Shown in pieces: positions 36,041 to 48,440 of a stretch of DNA of 64,000 nt (the first letter of the stretch is position 1; every line of letters starts with the position of its first letter). The stretch lies in NCBI GenBank assembly GCA_026075535.2, contig AP026539.1, positions 6,076,001-6,140,000 on the forward strand, given 5' to 3'. The translations under genes were made by a program, and so were the position numbers. The notes under the pieces are model-generated. The model did not search any database. It saw only the letters and a program-made list of their open reading frames with translations, and was not told the origin of the DNA. Source of the stretch: Tricholoma matsutake. Lineage: Eukaryota > Basidiomycota > Agaricomycetes > Agaricales > Tricholomataceae.

Positions 36041-37463
36041 TAACATGCTAAAATGCTAGCCAAATTCATTATCCTGTGCTGCAGATCAGGGCCTGCAACC
36101 ATACATCCAAGCATCTCTATGACTAGGAAGAAGAACATCAGCAAAACTTGGCAGGCAAACTTGCCAAAATGGCCCCCAAAACATACCACTGTGTCAAGAA
36201 AGCCCACAGTTGATGATGTCATGGACTCCAAATGGGAGAGCAACTTTGATTCCAAAGACTCAGAGGTGGAATCTGAAGAATAAATGGGATCGGATGATGA
36301 GGATATAACCTTGAAGGAAATTCAGAGTGATGCAGAACTGCTGGAATTTGCAATGAGACTGCAAGAAGCTCATGATCGGATGGTCACTGAGGAAAAGGCA
36401 AAATGGGCAGACAAGAAAAGGAAGTCCACCTACTCGGGGAATTTGGACAGGTCAAAATGGAGGTGGCAGTTGCAAGGGCAAAGAGCAGAGGAGGCCGGTT
36501 TCCCTTCTGTGACAAAGTTCTTCCCAAAGCAGACAGAACCACCCACAACACCAAGTACCTTAAAATCTCAAGCAGAGATGAGCCAAACCAAGCATGGGAA
36601 TATTGCTCAATAATTATTAAATCTTAAATCCAGGAACATATCCAAAATGCTCAGCAAGATGAGGATCCTGAGGTTGACATTTTTTGCCGAGATGCAGAGG
36701 AAGCCCCACCTATTGAGAATGGCAATTATTTAGCCACCACTGGAACTGAGGATGAAGAGGAGCCCGAGCCTGAAACCTTAGACCACCATGATTTACCAGC
36801 TCTCCATAGAGCCAGGGCTGAATTGGTAGTCAGACACAAGAAGAAGAATCTTGACATGTTTTTCCAAGTCTGAGTGACAAACATGATTGCATTATTAATC
36901 TGTTTATTAATCCAGACCTAGATTATGGCTGGATGCGGTGTTCTGAACTGGCTGCGAAAGTGGCCAGGAAAGGATCTGTCAATTATGCATGCAATCTTTG
37001 CAAATGGGTTGTGGCTTACATGCGACATGGGGAACTGCCACTCAATCAGTATGGCCAATTCAACACATCAATTCTTGCAGATGAAGATCTTGCCCAGCAA
37101 ATCCACCTCCACCTCACAGGAATTGCAAAAGATGGGTATGTTCATGCCCAGGATGTGGTTGATGTCATGGCAACTCCAGAGATGAAAGAGTACATTACAC
37201 TCCTCCACCTATTCTGGTTGGATTCTGGTTGGAATGCCCATTCCGATCAGAATTTCCGGAATTCTGGGGAATTCCATTTACATATATTTTTCTCACAATT
37301 CATAATTCTGATCGGACTGGAGGGTCAATTTTACCTCTGGAATCCCCAGAATCTACCCAGACTCATTTTTACCTGGAACAGTCAGATCAACTGGATGCAC
37401 AGCAACTAGCATAACTGGAATAACCGGACTGCATGTGCTTTCCCATATAAAATTTCAATGTAC

Positions 37464-37532
37464 AACAAGAATTGAACACTTGACCTTGGGTCTGCACACA
37501 TAACAGCATGCTTAACCACTGAGCTACCAAGC
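37464..37532 (-). repeat. tRNA-like head, left end of the complete E element
   Basis: The minus strand has TAGCTCAGTGG (a canonical A box) and GTGTTCAATTC (B-box-like). It faces the left terminus. Confidence 0.65.
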
Positions 37533-38436
37533 AATTATTCTGCTACATACATTTAATACTTTTATTACCCAACCAAGGTACATAGTTAATCACAGCCATT
37601 AATGGAATAATTAATAAGTACGCATACGCACATGTGACTGCCAGCTCACAACCACCACCACCACTGTCGCCAACGCCACCTCCTCCTCCTCTCCACTCTA
37701 CCACCACCACTGTGTGGGCACCCACCACCACCATTCCCATGCCCACTGCCACCATCACCACCACCTTCAAATGAGCCAACTGGATGGAACATGGGCCCAA
37801 ACAATGGCAATTGTTGTTTGGGCCATAGATAAGTTTTTTTCTTTTTTCTTTTTCTTTTTATCAATCAACTAATTGTAATTTATTGCTTTTTAGGCTATAT
37901 ACTACTGGGGATGACCTGTTGCAACGAAAAATGTGCAACGCATGCCCACAGCCACCCAATCCCCTCCTCCCCTTTCGAATGGGATGTGAGGCTGTCGACA
38001 TGGGCTAGGTGGGTGCAGAGGGATGCCAGGAGACCCCAGAAGGGGGATACCTGCCTAGTAAGCACCCACCAACCCCCATACATGCACCCAAACCCCTCCC
38101 CTTCCCCCCCCCACAAAAAAAAAAAAAAAGACAGAAATCCAAATGGGGGACAACGGCGACAAAAAACAACAAGCCACCCACCCCCAGCCTCACGAGCAAC
38201 TGCTCGTGGGGTGGAACATGGGTGGAACAATGCCCAGGCACAGGGACAGGAGACAATGATGACACACCACCCACCCCCAGCCTCACAAGCAACTGCTTGT
38301 GGGGTGGATTGTGGGTGGAATGACAATGACGACAAGCCACCTACCCCCAGCCTCACAAGCAGCTGCTCATGGGGTGGATCATGGGTGGAAGGACAGACAA
38401 CAGTGGGGTTGTGTCCCCTCCCCCTCCCCTGCACTT

Positions 38437-38690
38437 TGTGTGTGGAGGGATTTTTTTTGTACTTTTAATTATTTATTAGTATTGTGCCCCCCCTCCCCTG
38501 TTTTGCATGGGGGAGGGATTTTTTTCTTCATGTTTTTACCTCCCCCCTCGCATTCAGTGTGAGGGGTTAGCTTTTTAGGTATATAAATAAAACTCCCTCT
38601 CACATCTTGTGAGAGGGAGGATTTTTTGTTTATGTATATAATCACAATCATGCCCACTCCCTCGCATTCAATGTGAGGGATGTGGTTAAT
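38437..38690. repeat. Array of five hairpins each followed by a T tract
   Basis: Examples are CCTCCCC...GGGGGAGGG plus T7 (38490-38525), CCCCCTCGCA...TGTGAGGGG plus T5 (38541-38577) and CTCCCTCTCACA-TCT-TGTGAGAGGGAG plus T6 (38593-38627). Spacing is about 50-60 bp. The arrangement resembles transcription terminators, but bacterial-type termination is not expected in a fungus; T runs could end RNA polymerase III transcripts. Confidence 0.75.
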
Positions 38691-38769
38691 TAAAAAAATA
38701 TGATCTTAACTACTTCGAAAAAAATTAGAGTGTCATGAATAAACATTATATTACTAACTAATAATTCTC

Positions 38770-38852
38770 CTGTGGCTCAACTGGTTAAGCACACATGTTT
38801 GGTTTGTCATGTGATCACTCTAATCAAGATGTCTTGAGTTCAATCCTTACTC
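38770..38852 (+). repeat. tRNA-like head, right end of the complete E element
   Basis: TGGCTCAACTGG and GAGTTCAATCC are spaced as A and B boxes, close to the head at 10817-10900. It faces the right terminus. Confidence 0.65.
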
Positions 38853-40610
38853 TGCACAAATATATTTTGTAGGCACTTTGACAACTTAAGACTTGAAATT
38901 TGACTATCCATTAGGGTATATACTCTAAGTTGAGCATCTGGAGTAACCAGAATCTGGTTGGAATAACCAGAATCCACTGGACTCCAATGGAATCTGACGG
39001 AATAATGGAATCTGATGGAATCCAGTGGACTCCAGTGAGTCCAATCAGAATAGGTGGAGGAGTGTAAATTACAGAGATGAAACAATATCTTGGCACCAAG
39101 AGTGGAATCACAAAATGGACTGGTCAGCAATGGCTCCATGCAATGGAGTGGAGATATGGAAAGGCCACCAATGGAATGTATATTGATGGCCATGAACACG
39201 GAGATGTTGTTGAATATTGGAAAGGTTTTTTAGCTCGCATGACAGAGTACTCCAAATTGATGTCGACTTATGATTGAGATGGCAATGTCCTTACTCACCC
39301 AACTGGTGTTGATCTTGCCACTGGAATCCTCCCTCTCGTCAAAATTACCCAAGATGAGAGCACATTCACCATGTATGATTGGCGCCGAACCAAATGGGAC
39401 CATGCTGATGCAAAGCAGCCAGAGGAGAAGAATGAAGGGCCTTCATTAATGATTTTGGGAATGCTGACACAAGAATGGGGTGAGCTGTAGCACAATGGTG
39501 TGTGAGAAGGATTCCTTTCTTCACATGTTTTACATTTGCTCACCTTTGGATTCATTTAGAACTTCATGTGTAACCTTCAAAGTGGGCAAAAATTGAGATG
39601 GCTACTTTGACAATGATGACCTCATTCAGCAAGTGGAGCTCAGCATGGATATTTTCAAGACAAAGCTCACAGCTTCAAGAGGGCTTTATTTTTATTTGAT
39701 AACACTACATCACACCAGAAATGAATGCTGGATGCACCGAGTGCTCACAAGATGGTGAAAAACCCAAAGTTGGGTTGGACTCTATGTCTGGGCGGTCCAC
39801 AAATGTGAGATTCCATGTTGCCAGATGGGTCCATCCAGTCATTCTACTTCACAGATGACCATCTGACCATGCCTGGGTGGTTTAAGGGCATGAAAGTTGT
39901 CCTTGAAGAGCATGGGCTGTTTCGGTTGCAAGACAATGGCAAACCTCTCAATGCGGAATGCAAGGATTTCAAATGCGCCAATGGAGCAACAGACTGCTGT
40001 TGCCATCGCATCCTTTTCAATCAATCGGACTTTACCTGTGTGAAGTTTCATCTTGAAGAAGTCATCACAGCGCGTGGTCACCTCTGCAGCTTTTACCCCA
40101 AATTCCATTGTGAATTAAACTACATTGAGCAGTATTGGGGGGCTGTAAAGCTACTGTACAGGTCTGGGACACGACTCAAGAAAATGGATGAGATGGAAAA
40201 GCAAGTAGCAGCATGCCTCGATGACATCCCATTGTTGCAGATCCGAAGGTATGGATTTTGCAATTATATTTGATCAAATTGCTGACTTGCGGTTTCTTAT
40301 CAATCAGGTTTGCTAATCGTTCAGCACATTTTATGGATGCACATCGGAAGGGCCTCAATGGTCCTCAAGCGGTCTGGGCCAATAGAAAGTACCATGGCCA
40401 TCAAGTGTTACTGAACAACATCATGGAAACATTAGAAGCTGCGGGGAAGGCTTAATATCATATAGTAGTTAATTACCTCTGATACTCTATCTAGTATTAT
40501 ATACTGTCTACAGCCTCAATGAGCCTGGTAGACACAGTTTTTTTTCAATGTGAATGTGATTTTGGCCATGGGAATATGGCTATGCACCAAGTGGCAGTGC
40601 TCATTGGGTT

Positions 40611-41813
40611 TTGATGTCCCCTACCTTAGAAGCAAAGACCCCCAGAAATCCCACACACCCTGGGAAAAAGGAATCTAAAGGTTATCCTAGCTCCAATTCC
40701 AACTCTAACACTCAGTCCAGACCCCAGCCCTTGTCCAGCACTAACCACACAAACCAATCCTTGTCTGGCAGCTCCTCTGTGTTGAAGAACAACTTCCAGA
40801 GGGACAAGCCAAAGAATTCTATTTCTGACAAGTTGGGGAAAGATGGTAAACTAACCAGAGATGAGTGTGAATGCCCCATGAAAGAAGGACTTTGCCTCTA
40901 CTGCGGTGAGAAAGGACATGGAGCTGGAAATTGTCCAAAGTCCCAAGCGGCCAAAGCTCATCCTGCAGCAGTCACTGAGTCCAAGCTGGACTCTGCGGAC
41001 CGAAAAAAAATAGTCCGCAGCCCTCAGGAACATGCCATTGAGGCTGAGGGTTGCATTGACCTTTCCCAACTGGCTGCTTACATCTGTCTCAATGCATCCA
41101 CTCTTTCTGATCCTGAATCCCTTACCATCCTGCTATCCCTTTCCAAACATTCCCTAAAAATCCAAACTCTTATCGACTCTGGTTCCTCACATTGTTTCCT
41201 AGATTCATCATTTGTGCAGGACAACCAACTTAGTACCAAAACCATTCCTCTGATTGGACTCCAACTATTTGATGGAACTTGTAACTCCACCATAACCCAA
41301 GTCATGAAACTCCTGGTCACTTTTCTGTCTGGTGAAGTGTTCAATCTGACATTTTATGTAACCTCGCTGGACTCTTCCTGTTCTGCAGTACTTGGTCATA
41401 GCTGGCTGAAGCAATACAATCCATTGATTGACTGGTCTTCAGGCCAAATAAATTTCTGTTCCACAGCTCAAAGAGGTCCTGCTCCCTCAATGTCTTCCAA
41501 CTCTCCTATCTTGTGTGAGTCACCTTTATCTCCAAACCTTCCAGTGGAAACCCCAAAAAACCCTGTGATCACTAGATCCTTGAAACTTATACCTCCTGAG
41601 ATCTCCTTCATCAATGCTGCTGCTTACATGCACACAAGCAAACTCCCTGGGGCTGTAGCCTTTCAGATGACATTCTCCCCAGAAGGACTGATGGCTAAAT
41701 CTTCTGTGGTTTCCAAAAATCCTCTAGATCTTTCAGAGGTTCCAGAGCACCTGATACAGCTGGTACTATGTATCATATATAGTCAATTGACTAACTATAC
41801 CTATGCATCATAG
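40611..41813 (+). pseudogene. Ty3/gypsy gag zinc knuckle and aspartic protease fragment
   Basis: An open frame of 400 codons has a Ser/Asn-rich start, a CCHC knuckle (CLYCGEKGHGAGNC, about 40902-40945) and a retropepsin-like domain. The latter shows LIDSGSSHCFLDSSF near 41168-41210 and CSAVLGHSWLKQYNPLIDW near 41380-41435. It ends just where the RT N-terminal region should start (VPEHLIQLV). No LTRs, RT or capsid part are nearby, so it is a fragment. It abuts the KDZ region on its right. Confidence 0.8.
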
Positions 41814-42129
41814 AGCTTAGTTTACCAACTTCCTAATCAGGAAGTAATCACTTGCAGGCTGTTAGAGCTATGCCAGTGCATCTCATGGTTACTCAAATAG
41901 TCTGGCAACTAACCCCGCTCATCAACAGGCACTACCAGCGCCCATCGACGTCAGGCGACACATCCTGAAATGGTAATTCCCACCTCCTTCCACTAAATCT
42001 CCATTTCCTTTGCTGCTCATCGTCCACTGGTCCCACAACTGCCCCTCCCACAACTACCCCTCCCATATCACCACCTGTCATTGCCACCATTGCTGCTGTT
42101 GCTGCCATCATTGTCATTGTTGTCTACCT
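41814..42129. other. 3' flank of the KDZ gene
   Basis: It has a small palindrome (ACTTCCTAATCAGGAAGT, 41829-41846) and a (GTT)n-like tract. A sequence near 42000-42030 partly repeats the KDZ C-terminal coding end (DEQQ). Nothing else is recognisable. Confidence 0.4.
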
Positions 42130-45100
42130 TCACTGCTCATCGCTGCTGTTGTCCTCTCCTCCCATACCAGCCCCACCGCTGTTGTTGTTGCCATTGTTAT
42201 TGCCGCCATCATCTTCATCATTGCCCTCTGGGTCATCATTGTCGTTGTGCTCATCATCCTCCTGGGTGGACTCCATCATGTCTTCCAGTGGTGATTTCCA
42301 GATGCAATGAAAGTGGGTGGCTAGGAGGGTCTGGACATATGACTGTTGCATGGCATAAGCCCGCAGGCCTTCCAAAAGTGACAAATCCGATACTGACCTA
42401 TACTCCACCTGTTGCAGCCACCAGTCTGCCTTCCAAGGAAGGAATACCAATACATGACACATTTCCTCACAGAGAAGGATAACTTCCTCCATTGCCTGTG
42501 CAGCGCACATGCAGCTCTTTGCCCATTCCAATCACAGGATATCATCATTTTGCCCATCTGCCAGGTCAACAGGCATTGTTGTCCAGATCCAAGAGAGGGT
42601 GCAGCGTGTCTCCCCTGTGCCATCCCTCTGCACATGGACATCAGGAAGAAGGTCAATGCTCCCTTCTCCCTGACCCTCTGTGCCAACCACCACAGCCTCC
42701 ATTTCTTCATCCTCCTGTGTTCCCCGCCTTCCACTCCCCCTTTTCATTCAGTTGGGATCAGTGTATGCACGTATGTCACTATCCTTGAGCAGCTGCAGGA
42801 TAGCCTCTCAGTCACCACTCCCTACAAGTGCAAGCTTCACAACTCACATGGCACAGTATTTTTCTGCAAAGAGGCATGCGCACATGTGGACACAATAAAT
42901 AACCACCCACAAGCATAATCCATCCCTCTGTCCTCGGATGTCCTTGTTCTTGAAATGCACCATGCATGCCTTTACACAGAGGAGATGTCGAACACCTTCA
43001 AGCCCATCATAACATTGGGCCATCCGCAGTTTGTTCTCCATCTCCAGAAGCCCTTCAATGCACATTGCATGTCACCTCTCTGGAGGTAGATTTGAGGGTA
43101 GCCAGAGTTCTATATCTTCAGGTTGGATATTCAAGGCAATTGCCTGTGGAGAGCCTGCAGTGAGGTCAGCCTGTACCTGGAGGAGAGATTGATTGAAGCT
43201 GTTCCCAATATTGCAGCCTGGTATGTAAGGCATTTTGCTGCTCAGCTAGTGAGGCTTTCTGATAGGTGGTGGAGCTGGACTTGACCAATATATGCAGTCA
43301 ACGTCTGGAGTGTACTTGTTAGCCAGTAGAGAGAATGATATGGAGCATATGTATACGTACTGGTTATCCTCCAATTCCAACCCCATCACCAGGAAGGCAG
43401 ATGCACTTGTAGAGTGGATTGCAATGCCCCCTTGCTCCAGCCTTGTGCCCTCCTCTTCTGCAAGTTCTTTCTGCACCTGAGCTTCACTCAAACCTAGTAA
43501 AGAAGTCAGTATCAGACCCACTAAGTGGCAAAATCATGTACAGATGCCATCAGTGTGGTAGGGACTCTTTGACTGCTTTGGATATCCATCTTCATCCCAG
43601 TCCTTGCACATCTGCTCCCACTCACTAACTAACTCCTCTGGCAAGGATGCAGTAAAGCCACAATGGCCTTCAGTTTGAACATTGTGTTCACGGAGACTAG
43701 CCTTGTATTTCCACATCACAGTCATACCTACAAAAGAAAGTAAGTCAGCTGCCATAGTTGCAAAAATACTTTACTCACCCATGCCGGTATACTACATCCA
43801 GTTCCAGTGCCCAAAGTGGTCATCCAGCACATCATGCTGTGACCCAGGACCTTGAGTTTTTGTCGCATTCCCCAACGCGTTGTGGCCAGCCCAAATATGT
43901 TCAGGGCATTCCCCATCTGTCATCCCCAGCCCTGGTGCATAGTTAAAAGAATACTGCTCATGGCCAACCTTGTGGTGACCTGGTTCATAAAGCTTGGGAA
44001 TTTGGGGGCACAGGGTAACTCCAGAGCCAACTTGTAGCCCTTCCAGCCAGTGATCTTCCATGCACTTTTCAAGGTTGATGAACCACTGGCAGGCAATATT
44101 GTAGCTGATGATGATCAAGAGAAGCATCATGTTGAGGATTGCAGATGCAAAAATATAGTCCATATTAGCATATCTATTGAAAATTAGCTAGTGGACCCAA
44201 GAACGACATTTGTCACATACTGCTCCCCCTTTTGAAGATTCCCCACTGCCCTTGGCAAGATCATCTCCCCCCATCCGCAAGAGACTGCACCCATGCCCAT
44301 GTATCGAAGACCTTTTGAAAACTTTGTGTTTGCCTTGGCAAGTGCTGCAAAGCCAATGCAGGTACTGATCTATAGCAGCAGTCAGATATGCTGGTAGCTG
44401 GCAACCAAAGGGAGAAACACATACATCAGCATCACTCACCTGACTCAAGGCATAACACTCATATGGAATTCTATCCACCATATACGCCATGCCAATGCCC
44501 AGACCAGGATCACTTGAGTAAGATGAGACAAGCTGGTTCTTCAGGCAGAAGTTGGCGTCCATGCAAATGATGAGTTGGTAGAGGAATCTGTGAACATATT
44601 AAGTTCAAGAAGTACAAAGCAGGCAAGTAGACTGACCTCTTCTCAATTGGAACATCCTCCCACCCTTCTGGCAGGTTGATACCTGGATGCAGGCATGAGG
44701 GACAAAGTACAGCGAGCTCCCCACTCTGCATACCCCCTATGCCCATTGGATTGTGACCCTGCCCCCCTCTTTTTAGCATCTTGATGTGTCTCCATTGTAG
44801 AACCATACACAATAGAGCACGATACCGTGAGGGGGGCACGATGCCATTGTTGTTCATAGACTTTTCAAGGGCATGGTAGAAGTCATATGTAGAGCCTTTG
44901 GAACACAACATGAGAAGGTGAAGGTGATGGAGGAGTTGAAATGTTGCACAGGTCTTGATGATGGCCTGGATGGAAGGGTAGAGCCTGTGGTGCAGGACTT
45001 GAACATGATGGGGCAGGGCTTGCTCGCATCAACAGAAGTTGACAGCAACATCATGAAGACTGTTTGTGTGTAAAACTTGAAATTTCTCGTGGGATGCAAT

Positions 45101-45864
45101 AGGATTGGAGCAGCACATGCTAACATGCTGTAGTTGAATTCGAAGGCCAAGGAATTTTAGGGAGACCTTGTGAAAATAACTTCCATTACACATCTACCCA
45201 ACAATGAGAAATGACTGAACTAATAATTCAAGATATGTACCTTGATAACATGGAAAGGGTGCATTTTGTGGCATCGTATACAACATGACTGGCACACCAA
45301 GTCAGGGAGGAAGCAATCTTGACACCTGTATTCTGATGATCCCACAGCCTGTACTTTCCGAGCCATGCAATCACAACACTTTGTTTCTCTGCAAAGGTCA
45401 CCTTGACCCTCCCATCTCAGCATCTTGTCCAGGTAGAGACTGTGATAGTTCTCCTTCCAAAATGCATGAGGCCTTTTCTGATAAATGGATTAGTAAATGG
45501 GAAGAATGACATCAATTGAGATGAAGCTCACTGAACATATGGTTTTCTTCTTTATTTTCCTAGCTGAAGGAGTATCTTGGAAGGCAGTAGTATCAGTAAT
45601 TGGGGCATTCAGTTCAATGTCATACCAGTTGCCATCAGGATCAAGGGCAAATTTGGTGTCATCCTTGGGAGCCCAAGAGACACCTGTCATCCAGGTAGTA
45701 CATCCTTTCTGAGGAGAGCAGGGAGTTTTACAAGGCAGTCGCCCATGTTTGACAACTCAAACCTCATGAGTATGAACAACCTCAAAGTCATCTGGAAGGT
45801 CTACTCGACTGTGGTGGGAGCCTTTATCGACACGTTGGCGCTTGGAAGATTGTGCATCAGACAT
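42130..45864 (-). pseudogene. KDZ (Kyakuja-Dileera-Zisupton) transposase with CxC2 cluster
   Basis: The probable start is MSDAQSSKRQRVDKG (ATG at 45862-45864). Then come a linker (DGNWYDIELNAPI), YLDKMLRWEGQGD and the CxC2 cysteine cluster (YRCQDCF, VCQSCCIRCH) at 45220-45420. Further on are YDFYHALEKS, KRGGQGHNPMGIGGM, LCPSCLHPGINLPEGW, MDANFCLKNQ with DPGLGIGMAY, NMDYIFASAI, ISYNIACQWF, MTDGECPEHIWAG, DVLDDHFGHWNW and the C-terminal helices (LPEELVSEWEQM, GLSEAQVQKELAEEEGT, LPWKADWWLQQ). These blocks follow KDZ order. Short introns and some frame changes separate them. Between SDADVC and YANMDYIF the usual sequence is replaced, so this copy is probably dead. The C terminus is Asn/Asp-rich. 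Confidence 0.85.
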
Positions 45865-46259
45865 CACAAATTGATAGAGACAAAGTGGGAATCAAGTGAT
45901 CAATGAGAAATGTCACATGTTGATTGACTCAGACAACATTGATCAACAACTATAGTTTTTGGTGAACACATCTAATATTAATTATAACCACACAGACTGA
46001 TTTGTTACTTATGGCCGAGATTCATCATGGTAAGTTTGTTTTCTTTTGGCCTCACATTAATACCTCCAAAAGATGCATTGTGGATCCTCGTGGCATGGGA
46101 GTCCAAGCATGTCTGGTTGGGAATACGTGTGGCAACAAAAATTACAACTAATACTGACAACCTTATCTGCAGAGCCTGTTGTAGCAGATTTGAGCCATTG
46201 GGTGAGTCTTCGACTACCACCTTGTATTAAACAAATATCCTTCATGATTTACATTCAGA

Positions 46260-47859
46260 TGCAGTCAGGAGTCACATTTTCCTCCTGGACAACCCCTGCC
46301 AACCCCACTTTTGATTTCAAAATGCTCATGGATGCCACCATCGCTGCTGAAGCTGGTGAACTGCCTATCCCTGACAATGACATGGCCTCCCCTTTGTCCT
46401 CCCCTTTGTCCTCCCCACCTCCATCCCCAATCCCAACTCCACCATGTGGCCCCTCACCTCCTCTGCCCTCAGTCACCAATGTCCCTACTCACATCTCCAC
46501 TATGAGCCAAGCAGTGCCCACCAGCTTGGTGGTGGATGACATCTCCAAAGCTTCATTCAGGAAGAAGACAAAGTCGCACAAGAATCAGACAAAGCACCGG
46601 CAAGCAGAAGTACATGAGATGGGCCATGCACCACACAGGGAGTCTGTTAAGAGGGTGCTTCATAAACACGTCACACCCTCCAACCCTGTTAAAACCAACC
46701 TCTCCATCAAGAAAACTGACATGGCATCCACTGAGTATATCAGCCTCAGGGAGCAGAAGTTGAAGAAGGATTATACATTGGAGGAGCTGGGGGGCATGAA
46801 CTCTAAGTTAGGCCTCTGCTTGATGGAGTGGAATGGCATGTAAGTCACCTTATATCCCTGGTTGCCCCCAGCTCACAGTTGAATCAGAATGCCCACCTCC
46901 ATCCTGGACCAACTAGCCCACATCATCACTGTTTTAGTGGGCTGGTCAAGCCACAATTCATGGGACAGCATCAACGATAAAGTTATGCAGGCAATTGAGC
47001 AGGCACGCTCCGAATGCAACTTTCCAAAGAAGGCAAAGAAGCATCATTGGGGAAACTTCCCAGCAATGGCGATTGGGATCTCTTCCAGATGGTACGTCTT
47101 TGCATATGATCACATACCTATCTAGCCCCCAGCAGCAACCTGGGAACCTTTGTCACAACAATGCCAATGCAGCTGCCTTATCAAAACTCATTTCCCATGA
47201 TGCTGTCCAAAAATTCGCAGGCTTTGCTTTGGGTAAGCCCTCCATTCTTTTACTGCTGTCACTATCCCAACTAAACCTAAACTAAACCTAAACTAGGTGC
47301 CTTTGCTATGTGGATGCTGAAGCTACATGGATACTACATGGATCATCTTGACACCCTGTTACAACATGATTGCAAACTTCATTGAAACTTCCACAATAGT
47401 GTTTGGTCATCTACGACCATCAACTTTGGCCCCAGGATGTGCTGTAAACAACACACAGACTTCAATAACTTTCCTTTTGGAATCTGCTCCATCTATGCAG
47501 CAGGCAAGTACAACTTGAAAGAAAGTGGCCACCTTGTTCTCTGGGAAGTGGGGCTGGTAATCAAATTCCCTCCTGGCTCAATGATCCTCATCCCCTCCAT
47601 GGTTATCACACATTCAAATGTCCCCATTCCCAAGGGCTCCACCTGCTACTTCATTACCCAGTACACTGCAGGGCTCTTCCGGTGGGTAGACCATGGCTTT
47701 CAGAGTGAGGAGTCATACTGGGAATCTCTGACAGATGAGGGACATGCAGAAGAAACTCACCAGATGGAAGGACATGCATCTATGGGAATGGGACTATTTT
47801 CTACCAAGGATGAACTGTTAGTTAAAATCATTTTGTTGTCTATACCTAGTATCAAATGA
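46260..47859 (+). pseudogene. TET/JBP-like 2-oxoglutarate/iron dioxygenase gene, one nonsense codon
   Basis: The exon from 46260 has a Pro/Ser-rich lead, a basic stretch and YTLEELGGMNSK. After an intron (GTAAGT 46842 to TCAG about 46890) come TSILDQLAHIITVLVGW and ARSECNFPKKAKKHHWGNFP. A short GTACGT...CTAG gap (47092-47125) and an intron GTAAGC...CTAG (47233-47296) keep the frame. The catalytic part reads FGPRMCCKQHTDFNNFPFG, with the HxD iron motif as H-T-D (His 47452-47454, Asp 47458-47460). It continues ESGHLVLWEVGLVIKFPPGS, then THSNVPI with the distal His, and LFRWVDHGF. A single TGA at 47383-47385 (CKLH-stop-NFH) replaces an expected Arg. TET/JBP enzymes oxidise 5-methylcytosine or thymine; in basidiomycetes they are known to travel with KDZ transposons. 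It is divergent from the KDZ gene, about 400 bp apart. Confidence 0.8.
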
Positions 47860-47947
47860 AATCTGTGTTTCCATGTATTGAATATATTTGGATGGATGAC
47901 ATCACTTGTCAAAGGCATGCCAGTGGTGATTTTGTGATATGTAATAT

Positions 47948-48440
47948 TTCTAGTAAGTACTGTCCTACTTGCAAAATGCAGTTATACTCCTGTGTTATCA
48001 ACTATCTAAGCTCAATACCCATCCTTCCAGCCATGCATGAATATCCATTACAGCATTCAAGTTGTTGCCCTCTAGTGTATATGACATGGTGATTTGATTT
48101 CAAGTTTGTACTACTAGTAAGTACTGCCCAGGCCTGCTTGCAAAATGTGGTTATACTCCTGTGTTATCAACTATCCAAGTTCCATACCTATCCTTCCAGC
48201 CATGCACAAAGATCCATTACAACTATGGACTCCCTGTTTTTGTTCACTAGCATTCAAGTTCTTGCCTTTTGTATATGATGGCATGGTGATTTCATGATAA
48301 TATTTCTAGTAAGTACTGTCCTACTTGCAAAATGTGGTTATACTCCTGTGTTATCAACTATCTGAGTTCAATACCTATCCTTTCATCCATGCCCAAACAT
48401 CCATTACAACTATGGACTCCTTGTTTTTGTCCATTCAAGT
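47948..48440. repeat. Tandem repeat, unit about 180 bp, about three copies
   Basis: Each unit has CTAGTAAGTACTG, then GCAAAATGTGGTTATACTCC, TGTGTTATCAACTATC and CCATTACAACTATGGACTCC. It lies just downstream of the dioxygenase gene. Confidence 0.8.

Larger units (their letters stand above)
37188..39073. mobile_element. Complete E-family element, 1886 bp
   Basis: The termini are ATTACACTCCTCCACCTATT on the left and the complementary AATAGGTGGAGGAGTGTAAAT on the right. A perfect 9-bp duplication, GAGATGAAA, lies at 37179-37187 and 39074-39082, and the host transposase frame resumes across it. From the outside in, each end has a GGAATCC/GGACTCC-rich tail and a tRNA-like head facing outward. The core holds a (CCA)n stretch, a GGGCCCAAACAATGGCAATT...GTTTGGGCC hairpin and an intron-like tract (37832-37892). 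Three CACRAGCARCTGCTYRTGGGG palindromes (38191, 38283, 38353) and an array of hairpins followed by poly(T) (38437-38690) complete it. There is no transposase or RT. The 9-bp duplication would fit Mutator-like mobilisation, which is an inference. Confidence 0.85.
36045..40455 (+). pseudogene. IS630-like DDE transposase gene, split by an E element
   Basis: The N region is acidic and basic (ITLKEIQSDAELLEFAMRLQ, KRKSTYSGNLDRSKW, AEEAGFPSVTKFFPK). Next is GWMRCSELAAKVARKGSVN up to ATPEMK at 37187, interrupted by 37188-39073. It resumes with MKQYLGTKSGITKWTGQQWL, NGMYIDGHEHGDVVEY, then the DDE core. That core has Asp in ITQDESTF (39353-39355), Asp of a LFLFD-like box (39698-39700) and Glu in CELNYIEQYWG (40127-40129). 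A GTATGG...ATCAG intron (40249-40307) precedes the last exon (ANRSAHFMDAHRKGLNG to AGKA, stop about 40453). TGA in GKN-stop-DGYF (about 39593), stops near 39487 and a frameshift near 39690 make it non-functional. Confidence 0.75.

Noticed and set aside
47948..48440. CRISPR-like array
   Set aside because: The repeats are about 180 bp, adjoining and imperfect, with no short repeat/spacer layout; the sequence is fungal.
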